From Cornus controversa (lineage: Eukaryota; Streptophyta; Magnoliopsida; Cornales; Cornaceae): DNA of 64,000 nt. The translations under genes were made by a program, and so were the position numbers. Positions 37,801-47,900 of this stretch are shown here, one piece after another; position 1 is the stretch's first letter; the number at the start of each line of letters is the position of its first letter. Where the stretch lies: assembly GCA_026545225.1 (NCBI GenBank), contig CM048849.1:29212336-29276335 (forward strand), given 5' to 3'. The notes below the pieces were generated by a model. That model was given only the letters and a program-made list of their open reading frames with translations. It had not been told where the DNA came from and did not search any database.

Positions 37801-39534
37801 TCTCCAATTTCTTGTAGTGTTGTGGTCAAGAATATGCATTTCATATTGTGTATTGCCTATATTAATGAGATTGGTTATGTCTAGAATAATGAAATTATGT
37901 CATGCTAGGTAAAATCCTAGGACATGAATTGAATGCAATTGTATTGTTTATGTGCCTGTGAATATTGCACATGTATTAATTTGATTGATCATGCCACAAT
38001 GTGTTTGGATGATGATTTTGGGATTTGATGTCGCGTTTAAGGGTATTGTCCCTTGAGGGAAATCCTCATATATTGGCCAATTAGGGTGGTCACCGGCGGG
38101 CTAGTATCCCGGAAAGAACCATTAGGAACGTCATCAATGACACATGTCCTGTTTGATGCCTAGTGCGTGCCACAAACACGTGACTTGAATGGTGTCTTGT
38201 GAGTTAATCCCACCTTGATGATTTCAAAAATTTTGTTTATATACTTTGGTATTGAATTGCACACTTGCTTCACATGTTTTATGTATGTTAATATTACCCT
38301 TGATTAAATTGTGGAGGTTATTACTGTAATGTCATTCCATGTTTAAAACTATTCCAAAGAATTAGACATTTAGGTAGCATGAACCATAGTTGCATCATTA
38401 ATCACTTAATGGTTTGATATATAGTATAGTTGGCAATATAAAGCTTTTAACTTGCCTTCTACTGAGCTATGAAAGGATAAGCTCACCCCCTAATCATTTC
38501 AGGTAAATGAGTCGACATCGGAGAGAGTTGAGCCTCCATTGGTGAAATGAGCTTCATAAAATTTCTTCTTTTGATGTGTTAAGGCCACACATGGCTTTCT
38601 TTTGATTATGTTGTATGATAATCCTAATGTAGTAGGAGTTTTCTATTTTTTTTTATATATGTAATGACACCATAATGTCATGTTGTGTGTACAAGCTTAT
38701 GAATATTGGCACATTTTGCACAATGTTTCATTTTTAGATTATAACATATTGAGTTGGGATTTGTCATAGATGATTTTAGAATTTTATTCATGCTCATACC
38801 ATGTGTTAGGTTCAGTTTGGGGCAGGTTCATGGGAAGGATGGGAAGTAAAATTGTTCTTGGCAGATTGCTCATGAGAAGATCCTTTACTGTCCAGATTCT
38901 TGCCGAGTTTTTTGAAGGGTCTACAATACTCCAAATGATTTGAAATTTTTATCATATCTTCTCCTAGATGTATAGTGCTTCCAGATTAAATTTCATGAAT
39001 TTTGAAAACTTACATATTTTTACAAAAATTCAGTAGTGTCCTGCTGTCAAATTTTGAAACCACTGTTCTGTGCTAATTTGGAAAATTTGTTTGACTCATT
39101 TTCAAAACTTAATAAATTTTGAAATTTTCCATAATTTTATTCCTTTATGATTATTTTCTAAATATCAAAGCCCAGAATTTAATAAATTCTTTAAGGCATT
39201 CAAATGAGTCCATCTTTAATGAAGGTCTGTTTTTAGCTCGCACCATGTGAGCCGTTTTAACTTGTAAAACTGATTTTATTGGCATATTTTCAATTGTTAG
39301 GGTTTGGTTATACATATTGTACATTTAGTCTAGTTTCTATAGAATTTTAGTTTGCTTTGTTTTGAGTTAAAATGAATTTGTTATGAATTTTTTTGTAACG
39401 AGTGTTCAGATTTCCGATCAGCTAAGGGGCTGATTTTTCATTTTTGATTCTAGTTTTATACTTTGGGTTCGATTTGAGTCCGAAAACACTCTTTTCACCC
39501 ATGGATCTCGAGTCTCGAATTTCAGGGCGTGACA

Positions 39535-39853
39535 TAGTCGCCCAGCCCGAAGGATGCAAGGCCCAAATCAAAAGCAAACTTATAACTCAAAAAGGAATCC
39601 AAATTCCTTAAGAGAAAAGTTAGCTGTCAACAAGGAAATTCAAGTCGTAAAAGGATTTGACTTCCTACTTGTATAAATATTCAAGAAACTATCAATGAAA
39701 AAGATCCTCGAATCCACCTCTCACACGATCTTTTCTCTTTCTCTATAAGCATTATGTTCATGATATTTGGCTGTGTACATTGAGTTGTTTGACGATTATA
39801 CGTTGAACAATTTTCTATACCTACAAGCATTATGTTTTAATAGTGTGGAAACA
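39535..39853 (+). repeat. Left LTR of the Tat-like element, second piece
   Basis: Continues at TAGTCGCCCAGCCC after the solo LTR and aligns with 45198-45513 through CTTATAACTCAAAAA, CTTGTATAAATATTC and GTGTGGAAACA. TATA-like TATAAATA near 39675 would suit the LTR promoter. With the first piece it restores a 448-bp LTR. Confidence 0.88.
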
Positions 39854-39855
39854 TA

Positions 39856-41092
39856 CTGGTCATATAGAACCAACCCAGTTTGATGGATCCCATCAAAGCC
39901 TATCTCATAGATGGGGTGTTACCAGATTTAAAAGAGGAGGCACGAAGAGTTAGAATGAACTCTGCTAGATACTTCATGAAGGGCGAACACCTCCACAAAA
40001 AGTTGTTCCCATGGTCGTACTTGATGTGTGGACCCTGTGCAAGTAAGGGAGATACTCTCCAGAATCCATGAAAGGGTATGTGGAAATCACTCAGGGTGAC
40101 ATTCATTGGCCCATAAAGTCCTTACACAGGGATATTTCTAGCCATACATGGTAAGAGAAGCCGAAGAGTATGCCAGGAAGTGTGATAAGTTCCAACGGCA
40201 CGCCAATATACCACACCAGCCCTCGGAAGACCTGACAACTATGGCCAGCCACTGGCCATTTGCAAAATGGGGATGGATCAAGTAGGGCCTCTCTTAACTG
40301 CTGCCAACAGCAAAAAATACGTACTCTTTGCCATCGACTATTTCACAAAGTGGGCTGAGGCAGAGGCATATGCAACAGTCACCCATGTTCAGGTCAAGAG
40401 CTTCATTTGGAACAATATCATCTGCTGATTTGGGCTGCCAGAATGCATTATCATGGATAATGCCACAAACTTTGACAACCAACCACTAGATAAGTTCTTC
40501 AGAAAGTATAGGATTTACCAGAAGTTCTCTACCAGATCCTACCCACAGGGCAACGGACCATCTTCGAATGCGACTAGAAGAAACTAGAAAAAGGTAAGGG
40601 CAGATAGCTGAAAGAGTTACCCAAAGTCCTCTGGGCATACCGAACGACTCCAAGGTGTCCGACCGGCGAGAGTCCGTTCGCCTGGCTTATAGTTCTGAAG
40701 CGATAATACCAACTGAACTATCAACTCTGACCATCCGAACGGAGGTACTGAAAAAGGGGCAGAGTGACCAATTGCTAGAATGAAACCTGGATCTCCTAGA
40801 AGAGAAGAGGGAGGCAGGCCAAATAAGACTCGTTTCCTACCAAATGATAGTCAAGAACAGTTATGACAAAAAGGTGAAACATCGAGCATTCAGCCTTGGG
40901 GACTGGGTGCTATGAAGAGGCACTGACAACACAAAGGAATGAAATGCTGAAAAAATTACAAAAAAGTGGGAAGGCCCATATGAAGTCATTGAGGTGATCG
41001 AAAAGGGCGTATACAAGCTTTACAGAGTTAGCGATACAGAAGCAATTCGCAAACACTGGAATGCAACCCATTTAAAAAGGTACTCTGTGTAA
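39856..41092 (+). pseudogene. Tat-like integrase, truncated and degenerate
   Basis: It begins right behind the LTR with MDPIKAYLIDGVLPDLKEEA, the linker before the integrase in Tat pol, so everything upstream in gag-pol has been deleted. Next come YLMCGPC, YARKCDKCQRHANIPHQP (the CC half of the zinc site), KWGMDQVGPLL with the first catalytic Asp, YFTKWAEAEA, ECIIMDNATNFDNQPLDKFF with the second, and YPQGNGPS where the Glu has been lost. The C-terminus is AFSLGDWVL, a stop, WEGPYEVIEVIEKGVYKL and HWNATHLKRYSV to 41092. Multiple stops and frame changes are present. Confidence 0.9.
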
Positions 41093-41764
41093 ATTCCAGC
41101 ATGTTTTAGTTATGTTTTTCCTTTTCGACAGACTATCATCTGATTCTGAAAGAGATACGGAATGAATCAATAAAGAATGCATACTTTCAAAAAATATATA
41201 TATATATATATCATTGTCAAAAGGAAATAGGACATGGTCTCTCATCGAACAAAAGACTCCATACTTCATACTAAATAAAGTATAGAATGGAAGTCCTATA
41301 GTTGTGGGAAGGCATGGTCACCGTGTAAGCTTGAAATACACAGCAGCAATACCTAGCCCTCTTTTTTTACCTTTATTTCAAGGGTTCTTTAGCCTCTAAA
41401 GCCACCATGGCATATTTTGCAAAGTATGATTCCCAATTTTCTTCAAGGAATAAAGAGAAATATATCATATAAAGGAAATCTTGAATTTAAATATGAACAA
41501 TTCTGTCCCATTGTCTTTCCTGGGATGGATTCACCTTCCTGATAGTTGGCCTCAAATCTAATGAGAGCCATTTTTAGTTGCTCATTATGAATATATGTAT
41601 GGACGAAATCCCATATCGGATAAAAGTCCTTGTCTTTTACTATACAAAAAAAGAAACAAAGCCTTTAAGGGCACGTCGTGGACATGGAACGGGGCAAAAG
41701 ACCTAAGATGCATCGTTACATATCCACGCCTGCTTTTATGCCAATGATAATGACCAACTTTTCA

Positions 41765-42500
41765 AATCAAGCTAAGGTCTTAAACGACCAATCGCTTATC
41801 AAAGCTAAGGTCTTAAACAACCAATCGCTTATCAAAGCTAAGGTTATAAATAATCGATCGCTTATCAAAGCTAAGGTCATAAACAACTGATCGCTTATCA
41901 AAGCTAAGGTTTTAAATGACTGATCGCTTATCAAGCTAAGGTCATAAATGAACGATCGTTTATCAAAGCTAAGGGATTAAACGACTGATCACCTATCAAA
42001 GCTAAGGTCTTAAATGACTGATCGCTTATCAAGCTAAGGTCATAACAACCGATCGCTTATCAAAGCTAAGGTCTTAAACGACTGATCACTTATCAAGCTA
42101 AGGTCATAAATAACCGATCGCTTATCAAAGCTAAGGTCATAAACAACCAATCGCTTATCAAAGCTAAGGTCTTAAATGACCCATCACTTATCAAAGTTAA
42201 GGTCTTAAATGACCGTTCGCTTATCAAAGCTAAGGTCTTAAACGACCAATCACTTATCAAAGCTAAGGTCTCAAATGACCGATTGCTTAATGAAAAGAGG
42301 CCCTCGGCCCAATCAAGCTAAGGTTTTAAATGACTGATCGCTTATTAAAGCTAAGGTCCTAAATAAACGATCGCTTATCAAGGCTAAGGTCTGAACAACT
42401 GATGGCTTAAAACAGAAAGAGACCCTTGGCCCAAATTCAGCTAAAGCTCTTAAAAGACCTATCACCTATCAATGCTAAGGTCTACACCACCGATCGTACA
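41765..42500 (+). repeat. 32-33-bp minisatellite, about 21 units
   Basis: The unit is roughly GCTAAGGTCTTAAA, then TGACCGATCGCTTATCAAA. Sixteen consecutive copies (41771 to about 42290) are followed by five more separated by two short interruptions containing GGCCC. Units vary at the ACGACC/ATGACT position and in length by 1-2 bases. It lies between the integrase and the antisense gene of the Tat-like element. There are no unique spacers, so it is not a CRISPR array. Confidence 0.92.
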
Positions 42501-42849
42501 AGAAATCTCCCTAGTTTAGTGGAGGAAATCAAACCTATGACTGAAGCAGTTGTTAACACAAGCATTTGTTAGAGGTGTCAATCCGTGTCTCAAAGTTTGA
42601 CAGCACGAAAAAAGAAGATTGTATTACTAAAAAAAAATGTTCATTACAAAATAGGGGGCATAAGTCTACCCTTAAAACAAAAGGCTCTCTTTGAGCATTA
42701 CAAAAAAAAAAAAAAAAAATGACCAAAGAAGTCAACCCTAAAGAGTCGCCCCTTCTTCTTTACTGAATTTCTAATCGAAGGAATGCACAATGAAAGTGTA
42801 TTATTTTTCTTGGGGCACCACTTCCAGAGGAGATTGATCAGAAAAGATG

Positions 42850-44749
42850 GGGGCAGCTGAGGCAGCAGTTAGAAAGGTAGAAGGAGCGGTTGAAGAAATA
42901 ACAATAGAACGCGGAGCGAAGCTTGAGCCTTCAGAAAATTCGCAAACTGGCATTCAACTTCACCAGTAGGAGGAGTGCTATAATCACCAAATAAGTCAAT
43001 GGCTTGTTCGGTATCAAACTCATCTGGGCCAGCATAATCTCATTCAGCTTCAGGCTTCTTTCCTTGCTCAAAGCCATAGCGGAAGCCATCAACAAGATTC
43101 AGGGCTGGGATTTGAAGAAACCTCTAATACATTTCAAGGCCCACAACCCTACAAACTTGAAGCATGGCCTCAAGCCCAACAACCTTCTCCTCAGTTTCTA
43201 GTGCCCTCTGTTCAAAATAACTAGTGCTTTCTATTTTTCAGCAAGGGACTTGGTCAGGGATTTCACCTTCCCCTCAAGGTTTTCGGTCTTTCGTCCATTC
43301 AGACATTTGACCTTTAGAGCTTTACAGAGGAAGAGGGTCATTTATACACTCTGTACCATATAAAGCAGATCGAATTAAAAATAAAGGCATTAGGAAAAAT
43401 GAACAAATGAAAGAATGGGGTGGAACAAACCTCCATGGCATGAAGAGGTGCATTGGCAAGAAGCTCATCTCTGTTGGCTTCTTGCGGGTAGAGCTCATCC
43501 CTGGGAGGCCCTATCCCATAGGCAAGAGCCCCCATCACTTTACGGTTGAGGGTAGCACAATCTCCCACTGTTAGAAAAGATACATCAGACTTTTTCAAGT
43601 CTGGAATCCATTGGTCAGAAGAGCCAATGAACGGCTCATCAACCATGTCGCTAATAGCACCAAGCAAGGTCAGGGCGAAAGAACCATGGCCCTTCATGGC
43701 ACTCACCATCAGCTTCTGGCACTTGGGAGCTGAAGCAACACCAAAAGAGACCCTCCTCTGAGTAGAAGAAGGAACAACGGCTTTGCCTTTGTGCCCCTCA
43801 ATGGATTTTGCCTTGGTAGAACTAGAAGAACCCCTCCTGTGATCTGGCAAGTCCATTTCTGTATCCGAGGCTGGATACAAATGGCAAGACTCAATGTGAG
43901 CAGCGGCAACGTTAAATTGAAGTTGCCCACGAGATATGTATTTACTCGCTGAAGGGCGAAGGCTCCACACCTTTTCTTTCAGATAAGCAATTCGTTTGTC
44001 TACATAACGAAGAACACAATAATATTACAAAATGTATAAACTTTTAGCAAAAAGAAAAGGAAATCCTAAAAACTTGCCAGAAAAAAAATTAAGGAATCAT
44101 AGTGTGGCCGAAAGCACTAGGAATGGAGAAATTTTGGGCTACTTTGACACTCCAGGGCCTCTTCACAAGAACCAATTTTTCTTTCCACAACTTATCAGAA
44201 GTGGAAAGACCATAACAAAGTCTCCTGTCCTTGTTGCTAGGGAACAGGTGGTAACAATTGTCTTCTGATCTGACCCTACAAAGAGAGTAACAAAATAGAA
44301 GATCGTTCAATTTCAGGTCAAGTTTATGGAGGCAGTTTAAGGAGAGCATGTAAGAAATGATTCTAAAAAAATTAAGGTTTAACTAGAGCGGCGCAGGCTT
44401 CAGTTTGTGCAAAATAAAGCTAAAAAAGGGATGAAGGGGAGATCTGAAGGCTTTTATATGGGAAATCGAGAAAAGGACTTCTCTATCCCTAACTCTTTCC
44501 CAGTACTATAGTCAAAATCCAAAAGGTAACCTCAATGGTGACCTCGCTGGGGACTTTACATTCTTTTCTAAGCTTATCAAGGTTAGCCAATAGCCTTGTC
44601 ACCGGAGCGGCGACCACACCCTGGTTAGATGTGATCACATCTCTAACCACCCTTGCAGAATGGGCAGTCTCCGCAACATGGTGAGATGAACTAGATATGG
44701 CAATCTCTTGGTTGTCAGAAAAGGTACGATCACTATTACTAGAAGACAT
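42850..44749 (-). pseudogene. Antisense gene of the Tat-like element (Transposase_28-like protein)
   Basis: Some Tat-lineage retrotransposons carry an extra gene opposite to gag-pol, of unknown role. Here exon-like segments run on the minus strand: 44749-44530 (MSSSNSDRTFSDNQEIAIS start, with VTRLLANLDKLRKECKVP), about 44272-44090 after a TTTGTAG acceptor (CYHLFPSNKDRRLCYGL and KLWKEKLVLVKRPWSV, like the plant Transposase_28 domain), about 43990-43440 (Ser/Lys-rich, then QWIPDLKKSDVSFLTVGD and GALAYGIGPPRDEL), and a coiled-coil tail to about 42850 (NLEGKVKSLTKSLAEK, EFDTEQAIDLFGDYSTPP) with stops. Exon borders are tentative. Confidence 0.6.
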
Positions 44750-45066
44750 TTTCAGAAGAAAAAATAGGTGAAAGCGAATGGATAGAAACTAACCTGAAGC
44801 GACAAATCAACACCAAGAAAGTCAAAGAGAATGAATCTAAAAAAACAAGTTAGGCAGTCATAGAAGATTTGTGGCTGAAAAATGACAAGTATGATCACAA
44901 AATACAAAAGAGGAAATGTAAAGAAAGAAACTTACGTGCTCTGCGCCATCGCTAGTAGCCAGCATTAAATGACGAATCTCGATGCAAACAAAAAGATCAT
45001 GATAGAACCCAAACGAATTCCCTACATTATGAAAAATTCCATAACTAAAGGGAATTAGTGGCAATG

Positions 45067-45513
45067 TGTAGGGGCAAAATTAACATTCGGTCCAATGTGC
45101 TGAACTGACACAGAAAATGGACCAGGTCCACGTTGGCTTGAGCTTATATGTCAGCAGAATTGTCAAAAGGGCTGAGTCATTAGTTATCAAGGGCCTAGTC
45201 GCCCTGCCCCAAGGTTGTAAAGTCCAAATCAAAAGCAAACTTATAACTCAAAAATGAATCCAAATTCCTTAAGAGAAAGTTAGCTGTCAGCAAGGAAATT
45301 CAAGTCCTAAAAGGATTTGAATTCCTACTTGTATAAATATTTATGAAACTATCAATGAAAAATATCCTTGAATCCACCTCTCACAAGATCTTTTCTCTTT
45401 CTCTATAAGCATTATGTTCATGATATTTGGGTGTGTGCATTAAGTTGTTTGGCGGTTATACATTGAACAATTTTCTGTACCTACAAGTATTATGTTTTAA
45501 TTGTGTGGAAACA
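45067..45513 (+). repeat. Right LTR of the Tat-like element
   Basis: 447 bp from TGTAGGGGC to GGAAACA, uninterrupted, and the template that shows where the left LTR was split (GGGCCTAGTCGCCC). Its sequence past 45513 runs at once into the 21-bp-periodic locus. Confidence 0.88.
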
Positions 45514-46320
45514 TACTTTAAGTGTGTGTAAATGAGGCTAAAAATGTGAAAATAAAAAATAATGAAATTTATATAGTTTAAGTGTGTAAAAAATGACTTT
45601 AATTGTGTAGAAAAATAACTTTAAGTGTGTGTGAAATGACCTTAAATGTGTGGACATGACTTCAAAATGTGGAAATCAAATATTATGATAATAATTTATT
45701 TTTTTCATTGTACCCATCTCTTTAGTTTATCTAATAATTGTGAATGATAATTTTTTTTATTCAAAATTTACATAATAGCCATGCTTCTTTCCTTGTTATG
45801 TTTGTAAAATTTACTCTTCAAGTGTTGTGTTTTAGTTGTGTGGAAACTTACTTTAAGCATGTGTAAATGTGGTTAAAAAATGTGGAAAGAAAAAAAAATG
45901 AAATGTATATGTTTTAAGTGTGTCAAAAATGACTTTAAATTTGTGGGAAATGGCTTTAAGTGTTTGGAAAGTGACTTTAAGTGTGTGAAAATGAGGGCTC
46001 AAAATGTGAAAGTCAAAGACTATGAGAATAATTTGTTTTTGCATTTGAATTGTAATATTGTAAATTAAAAATTTTATAAAATGACTCCTGTTATATATAT
46101 ATATATATTATATAAATGACTGTATTCGGGCAGTGGTGAATGGATACCATCTTTAAGTGTGTGAAAATGGAGGATAAAAATGTGAAGGATAAAAAAATTA
46201 AGTTAGCATTAAATGGTTTAAGTGTGTGGATAGTAAGATTTAAGTGCATGGATGTCGTGTTTAAGTATGTGCAAATGGGGAATAAAAATGTGAAAATGAA
46301 AATTAAGATTTTAATTTAAT
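45514..46320. repeat. AT-rich locus with 21-bp rhythm, middle block
   Basis: No gene. Two groups of 19-22-bp units (about 45575-45670 and 45905-46010) start TTTAAGTGTGT or TTTAATTGTGT; a 300-bp stretch between them matches 20135-20350. Later looser copies (46150-46290) read TTTAAGTGTGTGGATAGTA. A short (TA)n tract lies at 46092-46110. Confidence 0.72.
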
Positions 46321-47320
46321 GAAAAAATAACACTGACCTCTCCTGTAAATAGGCAAAATAACAAATACCTCCCCTGTAGTTTCAAAAATAACACTGACCT
46401 CCCTGTCAATGTACTTTTGTAACACTGACCTTCCCTGTTAGTGGTGCAGGTATGAAAATTGATAATGTCATTATATATTTAAGCTGAAAATTCAAAAATG
46501 CCCCCTAAAATGTATGAAATGACTGAAATACCCTTATTTAACATATTATTTGTGTACAATTTTGCCCCCACTATTCATCATCTTCTTCCCAACAAAATAC
46601 ATTGTATATATATATATATATGTATATATATATAGATATATATATATATATAATTAAATACAAATAATTACAATTAAACTATCTCTCTCCCTATATATAT
46701 ATATATACACACACATACACAGAGAGAGAAAGAGATAGTTTGGGAATATATATATATACAGAGAGCCGGCACCGGAATCAACCCACCAAGCTTCTCTGTG
46801 GCCCAACCCCATCGAGTACTACCCCCAAATTCGATCAATACTTTAGAGCCCAAACATGTTAAAATTTCACCAATCATGCTACACTACTTCAAGAAGCAAT
46901 ACAGGCAATCAAGAACAACACAAGCAAGTTAGCCTGCAGGCAGTTGGAGAAAATTCATAGGCTTCGAAATGTCAAGGGATGGAAGGTGCATCGATCGGCT
47001 TGATGCCACTGGTGTGTTCAAAAGACGAGGCATGGGAGGAGATGGTGGCCGGACCCAGTACGATGATAGTTGGCCGATTTCTTTACGATTTCAGCCGGCC
47101 GGAGGTCTATGCCGGTGCCATGGCAGCCATTAGAGCATCCGCAGCAATGGGGACACGGCCAAGGCAGGTGCAACTCACTAAATAGCAAGTTGTGACTTCT
47201 ATATATATATATATATATATATTTGTGTATATACATGTGTATATGTAATACATATATATGGGAGGAGATGGTGGCACCAATGATCTATATATATATTTGT
47301 GTGTGTATATACATGTGTAT

Positions 47321-47357
<37 letters not shown>

Positions 47358-47655
47358 TTGCAGAAAAAGAGAAGAGAAGAAAAGAGAATTGGGAAAAGTG
47401 GAGAGGGAAAGTTAGGTGAGGGAGAGAGACGGTGAGAGAGGAGAGAGAAAAAAAAAGTGAATTGGGTAGATAGGTCTTTTTACATTATTAGATATTTTAA
47501 AATAAAATATAGTAAAAAATACATGGGTATAATTGTCTTTTTACATTATTGGTCAACCGACAACACTGACAGGGGAGATCAGTGTTATTTTTGAAACTAC
47601 AGGAGAAGTATCTGTTATTTTGCTTATTTACAGGGGAGGTCAATGTAATTTTTCC
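46321..47655. mobile_element. Mutator-like non-autonomous element
   Basis: Terminal inverted repeats of about 100 bp begin GAAAAAATAACACTGACC on the left and GGAAAAATTACATTGACC on the right (reverse complement), continuing through CTCCTGTAGTTTCAAAAAT. A perfect 9-bp duplication TAATTTAAT (46312-46320 and 47656-47664) is the size typical of Mutator-like elements. No transposase. The middle (46755-47185) is GC-rich and unlike its surroundings, with an open frame of 68 codons from 46979 that I do not recognise; it could be a captured gene piece. (TA)n tracts flank it. Confidence 0.9.
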
Positions 47656-47900
47656 TAATTTAATTAAATGCGTGGATAGTAAGATTTAAGTGCGTAGATA
47701 CCATCATTAAGTGTGTGGAAATGAGCTTTTAAATGTGTGTAAATGTGGAATAAAAATGCGAAAAGGAAAAAATAAGAATTTTAATTTAATATTAAATCAT
47801 TTAAGTGTATGGATAGTATTATTTAAGTGTGTAAAAATGAGGATAAAAATGTGAAAAGAAGAAAAATAAGATTTTAGTTTAATATTTGCAAATTATTTAT
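47656..47900. repeat. AT-rich locus with 21-bp rhythm, right block
   Basis: No gene. Loose copies of TTTAAGTG(C/T)GT(G/A)GATA and AAAAATG(T/C)G(A/G)AAA continue after the Mutator-like element and fade near 47900. Confidence 0.68.

Larger units (their letters stand above)
21960..37819 (-). mobile_element. CACTA (En/Spm) DNA transposon, 15.9 kb, with two nested insertions
   Basis: The right end reads CACTACAAGAAATTGG on the minus strand. The left end is CCCTACAACATTTTTGG, the same start with a few changes. A 3-bp duplication TTG flanks it (21957-21959 and 37820-37822), as usual for CACTA. Both ends carry dense subterminal repeats with the core ACCAGCG. On the minus strand it encodes a TNP2-type transposase and a Transposase_24-type (TNPA-like) protein. 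It is interrupted by a small CACTA (24469-29062) and a solo LTR (32411-33981). Large parts at 22341-24468 and 29066-29750 show no gene. Confidence 0.92.
20643..39534 (+). mobile_element. Chromovirus-type solo LTR, split by a CACTA element
   Basis: Left and right parts (20643-21959 and 37823-39534) make about 3.03 kb without coding sequence. The ends are TGTAATG and GGCGTGACA, flanked by a 4-bp duplication TAGT (20639-20642 and 39535-39538). The end TGTCACGCCC (reverse strand) matches the end of the chromovirus LTR at 5019, and both share TTTCAG(G/A)TAAA near CATCGG, so it is related to that family. No internal region remains, so it is read as a solo LTR. The interior insertion is the CACTA element with TSD TTG. 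Confidence 0.8.
20510..45513 (+). mobile_element. Tat-like Ty3/gypsy retrotransposon, internally deleted, holding nested insertions
   Basis: It has two homologous LTRs of 448 and 447 bp once the nested insertion is removed (20510-20642 plus 39539-39853; 45067-45513). Between them are only the integrase, a minisatellite and an antisense gene; gag, protease, RT and RNase H are missing. The integrase and the antisense gene point to the Tat group. The first 131 LTR bases differ at about 20 positions, so the element is old. No clear target duplication was found: left flank AGTGT, right flank TACTT. Confidence 0.8.

Noticed and set aside
39845-39875. Primer-binding site TGGTCATATAG after the Tat-like LTR
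   Set aside because: The bases translate as the pol segment just before the integrase (NQPS then MDPIK), so this is a deletion junction rather than a primer site.
41765-42500. Possible CRISPR-like array
   Set aside because: Units are directly adjacent with no unique spacers and the setting is a plant retrotransposon; it is a minisatellite.
45880-46068. Heptad-like peptide repeat (FKCVKND type) on the plus strand and its mirror on the minus strand
   Set aside because: It is the translation of the 21-bp repeat; other blocks of the same repeat do not keep a frame, so coding is unlikely.
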